DNA of 64,000 bases from Dokdonella_A sp963834755. GTDB lineage: Bacteria > Pseudomonadota > Gammaproteobacteria > Xanthomonadales > Rhodanobacteraceae. The notes below the pieces were generated by a model. It made no database searches. It was given only the letters and a program-made list of their open reading frames with translations, and was not told where the DNA came from. Position numbers and translations under genes: made by a program. The DNA lies in assembly GCA_963834755.1 (NCBI GenBank), contig CAWICQ010000012.1, forward strand, positions 372,001 through 436,000, read 5' to 3'. Shown here one piece after another: positions 18,313 to 29,914 of this stretch. The first letter of the stretch is position 1. Each line of letters begins with the position of its first letter.

Positions 18313-19563
18313 CTATTTCCCGCGATGAAACTTCCGAATGAACGCCTGTACGTCCGGATAGACGATATCGCGCCAGCGACGGCCGCTGAAAATGCCGTAA
18401 TGCCCGGCACCCTTCACTTCGATATGCGCCTGGCGTGCGCGCGGGATTCCGGTGCAAAGATCGTGCGCCGCAGCGGTCTGGCCGAGACCCGAAATATCGT
18501 CGAACTCGCCTTCTATCGTCAGCAGCGCGGTGCGCTTGATCGCTTCCGGTGCGACGCGCTCGCCGCCGACGAACCATTTGCCGAGTGGCAGCAGATGTTC
18601 CTTGAACACGATGCGGATCGTGTCGAGGTAGTACTCGGCCGGAAGATCCTCGACCGCGTTGTATTCGTCGTAGAAGCGTCGATGTGCTTCGGCGTCTTCG
18701 AGATCGCCGCGCACGAGGTTTTCGTAGAAGTCCCAATGCGCCGTCATGTGCCGGCTCGGATTCATCGCGACGAAACCTGCGTGCTGCAGAAAACCGGGAT
18801 ACACCTTGCGGCCGTTGCCGGGATAGTTCGGCGGCACGTCGAAGATCATGTTGGTCTCGAACCAGGCGAAATCGTGCAGGCGCGCGAGATCGTTGACCTG
18901 AGTCGGGCACTTGCGCGGATCGATCGGTCCGCCCATCAATGTCAGCGTGAGCGGCGTCGGCTCGCCGGCGGACGCCATCAGCGAAACGGCCGCCAGCACC
19001 GGCACGGTCGGCTGACACACCGAGATCACGTGCAGCTTCGAAGCGCCGAGCTGCGTGATGAAACGGCGCATGTAGTTGACGTAGTCGTCGAGATGAAACG
19101 GTCCCTTGGCGAGCGGGACCATGCGCGCGTCGACCCAGTCGGTGATGTAGACGTCGTGATCGCGCAGCATTGTGCGCACCGTGTCGCGCAGCAGCGTCGC
19201 GTGATGACCCGACAGCGGCGCGATGATGAGAACTTTCGGATCGCCGCGCAGTTCCAGCAACGCATCCGGATCGTCGCTGCAGCGTTTGAAGTGCAGCAGC
19301 TGACAGAAAGGCAGCTCGATCACGCGTTCTTCGACCACCGGCGCCTCGCGGCCATGCGCGACGACCGAAGTGATATTGAACGTGGGCTTCTCGTAATCCT
19401 TGCCGAGCCGATACAGAAGCTCGTATCCGGCCGCGACGCGATCCATGCCGGGCATCCGCGACAGCCAATTGTCCGGCGCAGAAAGCGCTCGCGCCGCGGC
19501 GCCCGACCAGGCGACCAGCGGATTCAGCAGCGTGCGGTTGAGTTCGTGCAGGTGATAGAGCAT
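18313..19563 (-). CDS. phaZ: Intracellular polyhydroxyalkanoate depolymerase
   Basis: 416 residues in the family of intracellular PHB depolymerases. The N-terminal part (MLYHLHELNRTLLNPLVAWSGAAARALSAP) and the alpha/beta-hydrolase core are conserved in style. The nucleophile is probably the Cys in ISVCQPTVPVLAA, the Cys-type lipase box used by this family instead of Ser. A C-terminal family-specific segment (WFVGGERVAPEAIKRTALLTIEGEFDDISG ... GAGHYGIFSGRRWRDIVYPDVQAFI) provides the Asp and His. It degrades stored polyhydroxybutyrate. No phaC or phaP is visible in this window. Confidence 0.92.
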   Translation of the reverse strand: MLYHLHELNRTLLNPLVAWSGAAARALSAPDNWLSRMPGMDRVAAGYELLYRLGKDYEKPTFNITSVVAHGREAPVVEERVIELPFCQLLHFKRCSDDPDALLELRGDPKVLIIAPLSGHHATLLRDTVRTMLRDHDVYITDWVDARMVPLAKGPFHLDDYVNYMRRFITQLGASKLHVISVCQPTVPVLAAVSLMASAGEPTPLTLTLMGGPIDPRKCPTQVNDLARLHDFAWFETNMIFDVPPNYPGNGRKVYPGFLQHAGFVAMNPSRHMTAHWDFYENLVRGDLEDAEAHRRFYDEYNAVEDLPAEYYLDTIRIVFKEHLLPLGKWFVGGERVAPEAIKRTALLTIEGEFDDISGLGQTAAAHDLCTGIPRARQAHIEVKGAGHYGIFSGRRWRDIVYPDVQAFIRKFHRGK

Positions 19564-19737
19564 GGCGATCCGCTTCGGCGTGAAGCCGCGATTCTAGGCC
19601 ATCGGCGCGGCCAGTGCCGGTCCGAAGCAGCCATCCATGCCGATCGGCATGGAACAGCGCGTGCGCAGAATGCAAGAATGTGGTCTCGGCGGCGCATCTC
19701 AACGGCGTTGCTGAACGGTTGAACGGAGATTCCCTGC

Positions 19738-21630
19738 ATGAAGTCGATCCCGGGCGCCGCCGCGTGGGCGCTGCTTTTTGCGATGTCCGCGGTGCGTGCC
19801 GAAAATCCTGCGCCTGCCGACGTCGATTATCCCGGCACGCTGAAGCTCGCCGTCGATGCGACCGACATCGATCACCGCGTGTTCCGCGTGCACGAGGAAA
19901 TCCCGGTTGCTGCCGGCGCGCTGACGCTTTTCTATCCGGAATGGTTGCCGGGCAATCATTCTCCGCGTGGCCCGCTCGACAAGCTCGCCGGTCTCGCGCT
20001 CACGGTCGACGGCAAGCCGCTGGCGTGGTCGCGCGATTCGACCGACGTCTACGCGTTCCATGTCGACGTGCCGCAAGGTGTCTCGACGCTGGTCGCGGAG
20101 TTCGCTTACCTCGCGCCGCAGGATTCGAGTCAAGGTCGGGTAGTGATGACGCCGGACATGCTGAACCTGCAGTGGAATACGGTCGTTCTGTATCCGGCCG
20201 GCCACTACGCGCGCCGCATCAATGTTGCGCCGAGCGTAAAGTTGCCGGCAGGCTGGCAGTTCGGCGTTGCGCTCGACGAGGCGGGCCGCCGCGCGGGTGA
20301 CGGAAACGTCGTGTTCAAGACGGTGACGCTGGAAACGCTGGTCGATTCGCCGATGTTCGCCGGACGCCATTTCAAGCGCGTCGATCTCGATCCCGGCGCC
20401 AGTGTGCCGGTGCACATGGATATCGTTGCCGACGAGGCGAAAGATCTCGAGATCACGCCGGAGCAGCTCAAGCCGCATCGCGCACTCGTGCAGCAGGCAT
20501 ACAAGCTGTTCGGCTCGCATCATTACGATCATTACGATTTTCTGCTTGCGCTATCCGACCAGCAGTCGCACATCGGGCTCGAACACCATCGTTCGAGCGA
20601 AGACGGCACCGAGCCCGGATATTTCACTGCGTGGGATCGTCAGGCGCACGAGCGTGATCTGCTGCCGCACGAATTCACGCATTCGTGGAACGGCAAATTC
20701 CGTCGACCGGCCGATCTGGCGACGCCGAATTTCAACGTGCCGATGGGCGACAGCCTGTTGTGGGTTTACGAAGGACAAACGCAGTACTGGGGTTTCGTGC
20801 TGGCTGCGCGCTCGGGTCTCTGGACCATCGATCAGGCTCGCGATGCGCTCGCGCTGGTCGCGTCGCGCTACGCCGACAATCGGCCCGGTTTCTCGTGGCG
20901 CAACGTGCAGGACACGACCAACGATCCGGTGGCCGCGCAACGCCGACCGCTGCCGTATCGCAATTTCCAGTTGAGCGAGGATTACTACAGCGCCGGCCAG
21001 ATGATCTGGCTCGCCGTCGATGCGAAGCTGCGCGACCTTACGCACGATCGGCGCTCGCTCGATGATTTCGCGCGCGCGTTCTTCGGCGTCGACGACGGCC
21101 GCTGGGATGTCAAGACGTATACCTTCGCCGACGTTGCAGCAGCGCTGAACGCGATCGAATCGTACGACTGGAGCGCGTTCCTGCGCCAACGCCTCGACGA
21201 ACACGCGGCGCCGCTTGATGGATTCGCCGCGAGCGGCTGGAAGCTCGTCTACACCGACAAGCCCAGCGCGTACCAAAAGACGGCCGAGGCGGAAATCAAA
21301 GTCGCCGATCACAGCGCGTCGATCGGTCTCACGGTTTCGACCAAGGACAACAAGATCGCCGACGTGAAGTGGAACGGACCGGCTTTCAAGGCCGGCATCT
21401 CGCCGGGCGGCACAATCCTCGCGGTGCAAGGTCGCGAGTTCACGCCGGATCGACTCAAGGACGCCATCGCGGCGAGCGCAAGCGGCGCGCCGATCGAGCT
21501 TCTGATCAAGGACGCCGAAATCTATCGCACGTACCGCGTGGACTATCGCGAAGGTCTCAAGTATCCGCATCTCGAACGCACCGCGGGAACGTCGGATCAT
21601 CTTTCCGCCATCCTCGCACCGCGCAAATGA
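19738..21630 (+). CDS. M61-family metallopeptidase with PDZ domain
   Basis: 630 residues with a signal peptide (MKSIPGAAAWALLFAMSAVRA). The zinc-binding motif HEFTH is at 311-315 and a downstream Glu in VYEGQTQYWG (E345) completes the gluzincin site, all in the M61 pattern (HEFTHSWNGKFRRP). A C-terminal PDZ-like segment at about 528-600 (SIGLTVSTKDNKIADVKWNGPAFKAGISPGGTILAV) may hold substrate. M61 enzymes are aminopeptidase-like or glycyl-specific proteases; the substrate here is unknown. It starts 174 nt from the divergent phaZ. Confidence 0.92.
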   Translation: MKSIPGAAAWALLFAMSAVRAENPAPADVDYPGTLKLAVDATDIDHRVFRVHEEIPVAAGALTLFYPEWLPGNHSPRGPLDKLAGLALTVDGKPLAWSRDSTDVYAFHVDVPQGVSTLVAEFAYLAPQDSSQGRVVMTPDMLNLQWNTVVLYPAGHYARRINVAPSVKLPAGWQFGVALDEAGRRAGDGNVVFKTVTLETLVDSPMFAGRHFKRVDLDPGASVPVHMDIVADEAKDLEITPEQLKPHRALVQQAYKLFGSHHYDHYDFLLALSDQQSHIGLEHHRSSEDGTEPGYFTAWDRQAHERDLLPHEFTHSWNGKFRRPADLATPNFNVPMGDSLLWVYEGQTQYWGFVLAARSGLWTIDQARDALALVASRYADNRPGFSWRNVQDTTNDPVAAQRRPLPYRNFQLSEDYYSAGQMIWLAVDAKLRDLTHDRRSLDDFARAFFGVDDGRWDVKTYTFADVAAALNAIESYDWSAFLRQRLDEHAAPLDGFAASGWKLVYTDKPSAYQKTAEAEIKVADHSASIGLTVSTKDNKIADVKWNGPAFKAGISPGGTILAVQGREFTPDRLKDAIAASASGAPIELLIKDAEIYRTYRVDYREGLKYPHLERTAGTSDHLSAILAPRK

Positions 21631-21649
21631 GGCCGTCGCGACGCTCGAC

Positions 21650-22885
21650 GTGACCGACATTCGTCTCAGTGCGCATCAAGCACGGCTTGTGCATCTCGCC
21701 GCGCAAGGACTGCTCGCGCGTCCGCGCCGGCGCGCGCGCAAGAACGATGTGCTCGCAGCGATCGAACGCATGCGCATGCTGCAGATCGATACGATTCATG
21801 TCGTCGCGCGCAGTCCGTATTTCGTGCTGTTTTCGCGTCTCGGCACGTACTCGCCACGCTGGCTTGATGAGCTGCTCGAATCGGGCGCGATTTTCGAATG
21901 CTGGGCGCACGAAGCCTGCTTCGCGCCGGCCGCGGATTTTCCGTTGCACAAGCGGCACGCGCTCGAGCGTTTGGGTCACTGGGCGATGAAATCTGCGCTG
22001 CGCATGCGCCGCGAACAGGCACCGGCGATGGAAGCGCTGCTCGCGCGCATTCGTGCGTCCGGCGCGGTCAAGACGGCCGACTTCGAAGGCGGCGAAAAGA
22101 AGAAAGGCGGCTGGTGGGGCTGGAAAGACGAGAAGCGCTGGCTCGAAGCACTGTTCGCGCTCGGCGAGCTGATGATCGCGCGCCGCGAGAATTTCCAGCG
22201 CGTGTACGATCTCGGCGAACGCGTGCTCGCCAAGATGGGCCAGGATTCGGGCGCCGTTGCGTCGTTGGAAACGATGCAACGAGTCTTCGCCATCGGCGCA
22301 GTGCGCGCGCTCGGCGTCACGCAGGCGCGCTGGATCGCCGACTATTTCCGCAGCGGACGGCGTCTGAAGGACGCCGATCTCGACGCTTATGTCGACAGCG
22401 GCGATCTGCTGCGCATCGCGGTCGATGGCTGGGATGCGCCGGCCTATCTGCACGCCGGTCATCGCGACATCTGCGTTGCGGCTGCGCGCGGACGTCTGCG
22501 CGCGACGCACACGACGCTGCTCTCGCCGTTCGATCCGGTGGTCTGGGATCGCGAACGCGCCTCGGCGCTGTTCGATTTCGATTACCGGCTCGAGTGCTAC
22601 ACGCCGGCGCCGAAGCGCGTTTACGGGTACTACGTGTTGCCGATCCTGCATCGCGGCCGCCTGGTCGGGCGGCTCGACGCGAAAGCGCACCGCGCCGACG
22701 GCCTGTTCGAAGTCAAGGCGTTGTTTCTGGAGGACGGCGTCGAGCCGAGCGAGGCGCTGGCGGACTCGATTGCGCGAGCCATACGGAACTGCGCGCAATG
22801 GCATGCGACGCCCGAGGTACGCGTCGTGCGCTGTACGCCGCGCTCGTTCAATCGGCCGTTGCAGCAGGCACTTCGGTCGGCATAG
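21650..22885 (+). CDS. ycaQ: YcaQ/AlkX-type DNA glycosylase, winged-helix family
   Basis: 411 residues from a GTG at 21650. The N-terminal part matches the HTH_42/YcaQ family: MRMLQIDTIHVVARSPYFVLFSRLGTYSPRWLDELL and GAIFECWAHEACFAP. In characterised relatives a Q-x-D motif provides the catalytic residues for unhooking DNA interstrand crosslinks; here that is Gln45-Ile-Asp47. A Lys/Trp-rich insert (GGEKKKGGWWGWKDEKRWLEAL) and a C-terminal domain (LLSPFDPVVWDRERASALFDFDYRLECYTP) are also typical. It probably repairs alkylation crosslinks. The start lies 19 nt after the M61 stop, but functional coupling is doubtful. Confidence 0.85.
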   Translation: MTDIRLSAHQARLVHLAAQGLLARPRRRARKNDVLAAIERMRMLQIDTIHVVARSPYFVLFSRLGTYSPRWLDELLESGAIFECWAHEACFAPAADFPLHKRHALERLGHWAMKSALRMRREQAPAMEALLARIRASGAVKTADFEGGEKKKGGWWGWKDEKRWLEALFALGELMIARRENFQRVYDLGERVLAKMGQDSGAVASLETMQRVFAIGAVRALGVTQARWIADYFRSGRRLKDADLDAYVDSGDLLRIAVDGWDAPAYLHAGHRDICVAAARGRLRATHTTLLSPFDPVVWDRERASALFDFDYRLECYTPAPKRVYGYYVLPILHRGRLVGRLDAKAHRADGLFEVKALFLEDGVEPSEALADSIARAIRNCAQWHATPEVRVVRCTPRSFNRPLQQALRSA

Positions 22886-22978
22886 CGGCGACCGGCGCGC
22901 GCGCCTGCTGCACCGCAGGCTTGCCGGACGCGTCCGCGCCGCGCAAGATCGCGGCGGTTTGAGCGGGAGAGCGACCCC

Positions 22979-23461
22979 ATGCCCGATGCATGGCTCGATA
23001 TTCTGGCGCGACTGCTGCTTTCGGTGGTCGTCGGCGCGGTGATCGGCCTCAACCGCGATCTGCACCACAAGCAGGCCGGCGTGCGCACGAATGCGCTGGT
23101 CAGCCTCGGCTCCGCGCTTGCGGTGCTGGTCGTCATGCCGCCGGGCGAGGATCCGACCCAGCGCATCGACGCGATGAGCCGCGTGATCCAGGGTGTCCTC
23201 ACCGGCATTGGTTTTCTCGGTGCGGGCGTGATCTTGCGCGATCCCGCGAGCCGTCATGTAAGCGGCCTGACGACCGCGGCGGCGATCTGGTTCGCCGCGC
23301 TGCTCGGCGTTGCGTGCGGCGCGGGAAACTATGCCGTCGTCCTCATCTCGCTGGTACTCGGCCTGGGTGCGGTCGTCTGCGGCGGACCGCTGGAGCGCTG
23401 GTTTCGAAGAGTCGACCCCAAAGCATCGGCAGCGCGCAAGGACGACGATCCGCCACAATAG
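22979..23461 (+). CDS. MgtC/SapB family membrane protein
   Basis: 160 residues with four hydrophobic segments: LLLSVVVGAVIGLNRDLHHKQAGVRTNALVSLGSALAVLVVM, VIQGVLTGIGFLGAGVILRD, LTTAAAIWFAALLGVACGAG and YAVVLISLVLGLGAVV. These match the MgtC core, including the G-x-x-x-G-x-x-R-x-L-style region. MgtC proteins are linked to survival at low magnesium and to ATP synthase inhibition in pathogens; the role in this bacterium is unknown. A short cytoplasmic tail lacks the C-terminal domain of longer MgtC proteins. Confidence 0.87.
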   Translation: MPDAWLDILARLLLSVVVGAVIGLNRDLHHKQAGVRTNALVSLGSALAVLVVMPPGEDPTQRIDAMSRVIQGVLTGIGFLGAGVILRDPASRHVSGLTTAAAIWFAALLGVACGAGNYAVVLISLVLGLGAVVCGGPLERWFRRVDPKASAARKDDDPPQ

Positions 23462-23566
23462 CAACGCCGGGGTATCTGGACTGCGCAGATGTGAACCGCG
23501 AGCGCCGCGTTTCGCTATGCTGCGTCACGCGCTGTCCGGCAAAGGCGTTGTTGCGGAGGTCCGCCG

Positions 23567-24205
23567 ATGATGCGAGAACTGATTACCCGCTCGACCAGTG
23601 CCATCTTGCGTGACCGCTGGCGGCAGGGGCGCGCGCGGATGTCATGTGCCGCGTTCGGCGGGTTCATCGCTACGGCGGTTGCGGTGGCCCCGCAGTGCGC
23701 CGACGCCGCCGACGCGCAGGATCCGCGCATTCCCGCGCACGCGCAGGTCGGAAACGCGCCGTTGCCGGGCGCCAAATTCGAGTTTTCGTGTCGTTCGGGC
23801 AAAGGCGGCGCGCTGCAGATCAGCGTCATCCTGCCGGCGCCCGAATCCGTCGCTGCGTTTCCGCTGGATAAATTCGAGGGCCCGGACGGCATCGGTGAAA
23901 CGCGCGATCTTGCCGAGTGGTCGGTCAGCGGAGCGAGCAAGCCAGCGCGCGCACGCACGTCGATTTCGGGTTGGTACGGTGTCGATGGCGACGGATTCGT
24001 GCTGGCGCGCGCGCGCGATTCGGGACGTTCGTCCGACATCGCGCGAATCGCGAAACGTCTGGTCGCTTCGGAAAACGCGCGCCTGCGCCTGGTGGTGAAA
24101 CCGCCGGCGCACGGCGGCAATGCGCTGAAAGTCGAAGCAGCGGTGGCCGGCCATCGCGAAGAGATCGCGAAGGCGCTCGCGCCGTGTCTTGCTTCGGTGA
24201 AGTAG
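23567..24205 (+). CDS. Hypothetical exported protein
   Basis: 212 residues from ATG ATG at 23567, behind a clear GGAGG ribosome-binding site. A start at 23639 (MSCAAFGGFIATAVAVAPQCADAAD) would leave a more standard signal peptide. The mature part has a conserved-looking Cys pair (FSCRSGKG near the start and APCLASVK at the end) and no known domain. Probably periplasmic; function unknown. Confidence 0.6.
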   Translation: MMRELITRSTSAILRDRWRQGRARMSCAAFGGFIATAVAVAPQCADAADAQDPRIPAHAQVGNAPLPGAKFEFSCRSGKGGALQISVILPAPESVAAFPLDKFEGPDGIGETRDLAEWSVSGASKPARARTSISGWYGVDGDGFVLARARDSGRSSDIARIAKRLVASENARLRLVVKPPAHGGNALKVEAAVAGHREEIAKALAPCLASVK

Positions 24206-24276
24206 TCGCGGATTTCCCGCTTCGCTGATACCGGACGCGCCGAGTGGCGCGTCCGGCGATGCGTTGCGAGGGTCGA

Positions 24277-25590
<1,314 letters not shown>

Positions 25591-25616
25591 TTTTTCTGGA
25601 ACTCCAAGTGGAAGGT

Positions 25617-25657
25617 CCGCACGCGAACGTGCGGGATTCCGATCGTGTTGATCGGAA
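25617..25657 (-). promoter_or_regulatory. Two consecutive hairpins in the rhlE leader
   Basis: CCGCACG at 25617-25623 pairs with CGTGCGG at 25628-25634 around a CGAA loop. TTCCGATC at 25637-25644 pairs with GATCGGAA at 25650-25657. On the rhlE mRNA these lie about 27-67 nt before the start codon. Helicase genes are often controlled by cold-sensitive leader structure; that is a possibility only. Confidence 0.45.
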
Positions 25658-25659
25658 CC

Positions 25660-26104
25660 GACCCGGAGCGTTCCCTGGAAACCGCGCTGCAGGCGAAATG
25701 GCAGTGTCGGATCGGCCCAGCGGGCGAACGATTCCGGGTTTGGCGCGACGAAGCCGTGCGGTGCAGGACGATGCGAGATGCCGGTGAACCCGGCGCCTCA
25801 GATTCGCTCGTCCGAAGGGAAAATCGCGAAGCGGCGCTACAAACGGGGGCTATTGTAGACGAAGTTCGCTTCGCAAGCTACTGATTTGGAAGCGGGTGCG
25901 GCTAGTGGGCATGGTCGCAGCCGTTTCAAGCCCTACGAACCGGCCCGCGTTCGCGTTCGGTCCGATCGAATCGGCCTGGCGGACCGGGCGATGAGTTCGG
26001 TGTTCCTGGCGACTCGGATCAGCCTCCGGCAAAGGGCATTGCCGACTGGACGCATTCCGCGATAGCGCCGATCATCGATTCGTCCGCCGATCTATCCGAA
26101 CGCC
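25660..26104. other. Intergenic region between rhlE and hslR
   Basis: About 445 bases with no supportable gene on either strand. The two genes are divergent, so their promoters should lie here, but no convincing -35/-10 pair was found. Frames present are short and lack family features. Confidence 0.5.
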
Positions 26105-26542
26105 GTGCCGCCATCGAAAACCCGAGGTTCTGCACAACGCGCCGCCGTACCGACGATTCCGAACGTGCGACTCGACATCTGGCTCTGGGCCGCGCGCTTT
26201 TTCAAGACGCGTTCGCTTGCCAAGCAAGCGATCGAAGGCGGCAAGATCGAGATCAATGACGCGCCGGGCAGAGCGGCCAAAGCGATTCGCGTCGGCGATC
26301 GTCTGCACATCCGGCGCGGTGAAGAAACATTCGTCGTCGATGTCGCAGCGCTCAGCGAGCAACGCGGCCCGGCAAGCGTCGCGCAGGCGCTCTTCCGCGA
26401 AACGGCAGCCAGCCGCGCCGCGCGCGAAGCGGAACGCGAAAAGCGCCGCCTCGAAGGCGCCGGATACGCCAAGCCGGCGACAAAGCCCGACAAGCGTGCG
26501 CGCAGGCTTATCCGCGCGCTCGGCGACATCGATATGTTCTGA
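26105..26542 (+). CDS. hslR: Hsp15-type S4 RNA-binding protein
   Basis: 145 residues from a GTG at 26105; a GTG at 26165, just before RLDIWLWAARFF, is an alternative start. The S4 domain is clear (VRLDIWLWAARFFKTRSLAKQAIEGGKIEINDAPGRAAKAIRVGD). A charged helical tail follows (ASRAAREAEREKRRLEGAGY ... RARRLIRALGDIDMF). Hsp15 binds stalled 50S subunits carrying a nascent chain. The reading frame is convergent with mutS on the opposite strand, 37 nt downstream. Confidence 0.9.
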   Translation: MPPSKTRGSAQRAAVPTIPNVRLDIWLWAARFFKTRSLAKQAIEGGKIEINDAPGRAAKAIRVGDRLHIRRGEETFVVDVAALSEQRGPASVAQALFRETAASRAAREAEREKRRLEGAGYAKPATKPDKRARRLIRALGDIDMF

Positions 26543-26579
26543 GCGACCTCGCGCGAGGCAAAGCGTTGCGCATCCTCGA

Positions 26580-29181
26580 TCACGAGCTCAGCTTCTTCAA
26601 TCGATACAGCGCTTCGAGCGCTTCGCGCGGCGTGAGCGCGTCGGGATCGATGTCGCGCAAGGCGTCGTCGGCTGGCGAATGTCGCGGTGGATCGAACAGC
26701 GCGAGTTGCGGCGTTGCTGGAGCGGGTGCGGCGCGGCGGCTGGCGTCGGACGGATTTTCAAGCAGCGCAAGATGGGTGCGCGCTTCATGGATGACCGCTT
26801 TGGGTAAGCCTGCAAGAGCCGCCACCTGCAATCCAAAACTCCGGTTCGCGGGTCCTTCCTTGACCGCGTGCATGAAGACGAGTTGTTCGCCCTGTTTTTG
26901 ATCGTGATATTCGACGGCGTCGAGATGCACGTTGGCGATGTCTTCGTATTGCGCGGCGAGCTCGGTGAGCTCGAAATAATGCGTCGCAAACAAGGTAAAT
27001 GCGCGGTTGACGGTGGCGAGCTGGATCGCGCTCGCACGCGCGAGCGCGAGGCCGTCGTAAGTCGACGTGCCGCGGCCGACTTCGTCCATCAGCACGAGGC
27101 TCGATGACGTCGCGTTGTGCAGGATGTTGGCCGTTTCGCTCATCTCGACCATGAACGTCGATTGGCCGCGCGCCAGATCGTCGCCGGCGCCGATGCGCGT
27201 GAAGATGCGGTCGATCGGTCCGATCTCGGCGCGCTCGGCCGGCACGTGGCTGCCGATGTGCGCGAGCAGCACGATCAATGCGGCCTGACGCATGTACGTC
27301 GATTTGCCGCCCATGTTCGGGCCGGTGACGATCAGCATGCGGCGCCCATCGTCGAGCACGAGATCGTTCGGTTCGAACGGATCGTCGCGCACCTGCTCGA
27401 CCACCGGATGCCGGCCGCGCACGATATGGATGCCGGGGGAGTGCACGAGCGCGGCAGGATTCCAGTTCGAGCGCCTCGGCGCGCTCGGCAAACGTCGCCA
27501 GAACATCGAGCGTCGCGACCGCTTCGGCCGCCGACTTCAACGGCGCGAGACGCTCGGTCAGGTGATCCAGCACGCCTTCATACAACGCGCGCTCGCGCAT
27601 CAACGAGCGCTCGCGCGCGGAAAGCACTTTGTCCTCGAAGTGCTTGAGCTCTTCGGTGATGTAGCGCTCGGCGCCCTTGATGGTTTGCCGTCGCGTGTAG
27701 TGCGTCGGCGCTTTGTCGGATTGTCCCTTGCTGATCTCGATGTAGTAACCGTGCACGCGGTTGTAGCCGACTTTGAGCGTAGCAATGCCGGTCGCGGCTT
27801 TCTCGCGCTCTTCGAGCTCGATCAGGAATTGATCGGCGTGCGTGGACAGCGTACGCAGCTCGTCGAGCTCGGCGTCGAAGCCTTCGCGGAATACGCCGCC
27901 GTCGCGCTGCACCGCCGGCGGCGTGCCGACCATCGCGCGTGCAAGGTAATCCGCCGTTTCGGCGTGCTCGCCGATGCCGGCGACGAGATCGCTTAGCAGC
28001 GGACTTTCGAAATCCGCGACGGTCTTGCGCAGCCGCGGCGCGGCCAGCAGCCCGTCGCGCAGTGTCGATAGATCCCGCGGACGCGCCGAGCGCAGCGCAA
28101 CGCGCGCGAGGATGCGCTCGAGATCGCCGATGCTGCGCAGGATCTCGCGCAAGTCCTCGTAGCGCCGCGAATCGATCAGCGCGCTGACCGCTTGCCGGCG
28201 TTCTCCGATCACGGCGCGATCGCGCAGCGGGCGATGCAGCCAGCGGCGCAGCAGACGCGCGCCCATCGGCGTGATGGAGCGATCGAGCACGCCAAGCAAC
28301 GTGTGTTCGGCGCGCCCGCTCGCATTCGTGTCGAGCTCGAGGTTGCGTCGCGTTGCGGCGTCGAGCGCGATCGTGTCGGCCGCGTTCTCGACTGCGAGAC
28401 CGCCGATATGCGGCAGCGCCGATTTCTGCGTTTCCTCGACATAGCCGAGCAATGCGCCGGCCGCCGCCACCGCGAGCGGGAGGCCAGCGCAGCCGAATCC
28501 GGACAGATCGCGCGTGCGGAAGAAACGCGCGAGCTCGCGCGTCGCGGTCGCTTCGTCGAAATGCCATGGTCCGCGCTTGCGCAGTCCCGGAAGCGTGGTC
28601 ACGCATTTGGGCCACGCAATGTCTTCGTCGACCAGCGTTTCGGCCGGTGCCAACCGGGCCAGCTCGGCGGCGAGTGCGTCCGCTCCGGCGATTTCGCTGA
28701 CGAGGAATCGGCCCGAGGCGAGATCGATCCAGGCGAGGCCATAACGTTCCGCATCCGCAGCGGAACGGCCGGCGGTGATCGCGAGAAGGAGATTGTCGCG
28801 ACGCTGTTCGAGCAGCGATTCGTCGGTGACCGTGCCCGGTGTCACGACGCGCGTGACCTTGCGCTCGACCAGGCCTTTCGCCGCGGCCGGATCGCCGAGC
28901 TGCTCGCAGATCGCCACCGATTCGCCAAGGCGGATGAGTTTGCCGAGATAACTTTCGACCGCGTGATACGGCACGCCGGCCATCGGGATCGGTGCGCCGG
29001 CGCTCTGGCCGCGTTGCGTCAGCGTGATGTCGAGCAGGCGCGCCGCCTTGCGCGCGTCATCGTAGAAAAGCTCGTAGAAATCGCCCATGCGAAACAACAC
29101 GAGCGTCTCCGGATACTCCGCCTTTGCGGCGAAGTACTGGCGCATCAGTGGAGTATGCTGGGCGAACTCGCTCGCGCTCAT
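26580..29181 (-). CDS. mutS: DNA mismatch repair protein MutS, interrupted by an apparent one-base insertion
   Basis: The chosen start is the ATG at 29181 (MSASEFAQHTPLMRQYFAAKAEYPETLVLFRMGDFYELFYDDA), since longer N-terminal extensions look non-coding. The mismatch-binding F-x-E is in GDFYELF. Near 27465 the frame shifts by one base between ERAEALE and WNPAALVHSPGIHI; removing one base restores 866 residues. The C-terminal ATPase has Walker A GPNMGGKST, DEVGRGTSTYDGLAL and a conserved His in FATHYFEL. MutS recognises mismatches to start repair. The otherwise intact gene suggests a sequence error, although real mutS mutants (mutators) do exist. Confidence 0.9.
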
Positions 29182-29263
29182 CGCGGATGCTGCAGGATCG
29201 TTTTTCGGCGGGCGTGGCTTTATAGCAGGGCGACCGCTAACTGTCGCGCCGTCTGGAGGTCCG

Positions 29264-29788
29264 GTGACACTGGTAGAAACAGGCGAAATGATCGTGCCGA
29301 CGGATGCGTCGCTGCGCGGACAAGCCGAAGCGGTCGCCGAATGCCTGCTCGCGCGCGGCCAGACGATGGTCACCGCCGAATCCTGCACCGGCGGCTGGGT
29401 CGCGAAAACATTGACCGACATTGCCGGCAGCTCGGCGTGGTTCGAATGCGGCGTCGTCGCGTACAGCTACGAGGCAAAGGAATCGCTGCTCGGCGTGCAG
29501 CCGCAGACGCTCGAGCGCACCGGCGCGGTGAGCCAGGAAACCGTCGTCGAAATGGTTTCCGGCGCTCTCGCGCGCTACGGCGCGAGCGTCGCGGTCGCTG
29601 TGACCGGCATTGCCGGTCCGTCCGGCGGCACGCCGGGCAAACCGGTTGGCACGGTGTGGATCGGCTGGAAACGCCGCGGCGGTTACGCGCGTGCCGAGCT
29701 GTTCCATTTCGGCGGCGATCGCGAAGCGGTGCGTCGCCAGACCGTCGCCGCGGCGCTCGAAGGCGTGCGTCGCATTCTTACGAGCTGA
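29264..29788 (+). CDS. pncC: CinA C-terminal family nicotinamide-nucleotide amidase (PncC)
   Basis: About 174 residues from a GTG at 29264 behind a GGAGGT motif, or 166 from the ATG at 29288 (MIVPTDASLRGQAEAVAE). The single domain is the CinA_C/PncC amidase fold: VTAESCTGGWVAKTLTDIAGSSAWFECGVVAYSYEAKESLLGV and VTGIAGPSGGTPGKPVGTVW. It hydrolyses nicotinamide mononucleotide to nicotinate mononucleotide in NAD salvage. It is divergent from mutS and upstream of recA; cinA-recA linkage is widespread. Confidence 0.9.
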   Translation: MTLVETGEMIVPTDASLRGQAEAVAECLLARGQTMVTAESCTGGWVAKTLTDIAGSSAWFECGVVAYSYEAKESLLGVQPQTLERTGAVSQETVVEMVSGALARYGASVAVAVTGIAGPSGGTPGKPVGTVWIGWKRRGGYARAELFHFGGDREAVRRQTVAAALEGVRRILTS

Positions 29789-29914
29789 AGCGGATTTCGA
29801 ACATCGCGCGTCGCGAGCGCTGTGGGATAATCGCTTCGAATCCGTCGCGTCTTAATCCTTGAGACGCACGGACGGCAATCTCGCCGCATGAACCGCATCG
29901 AAGAGGTCAAGGCA

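Noticed and set aside
29789..29914. LexA box upstream of recA
   Set aside because: No convincing LexA palindrome of either the E. coli or Xanthomonas type was found, so SOS control is not claimed from sequence.
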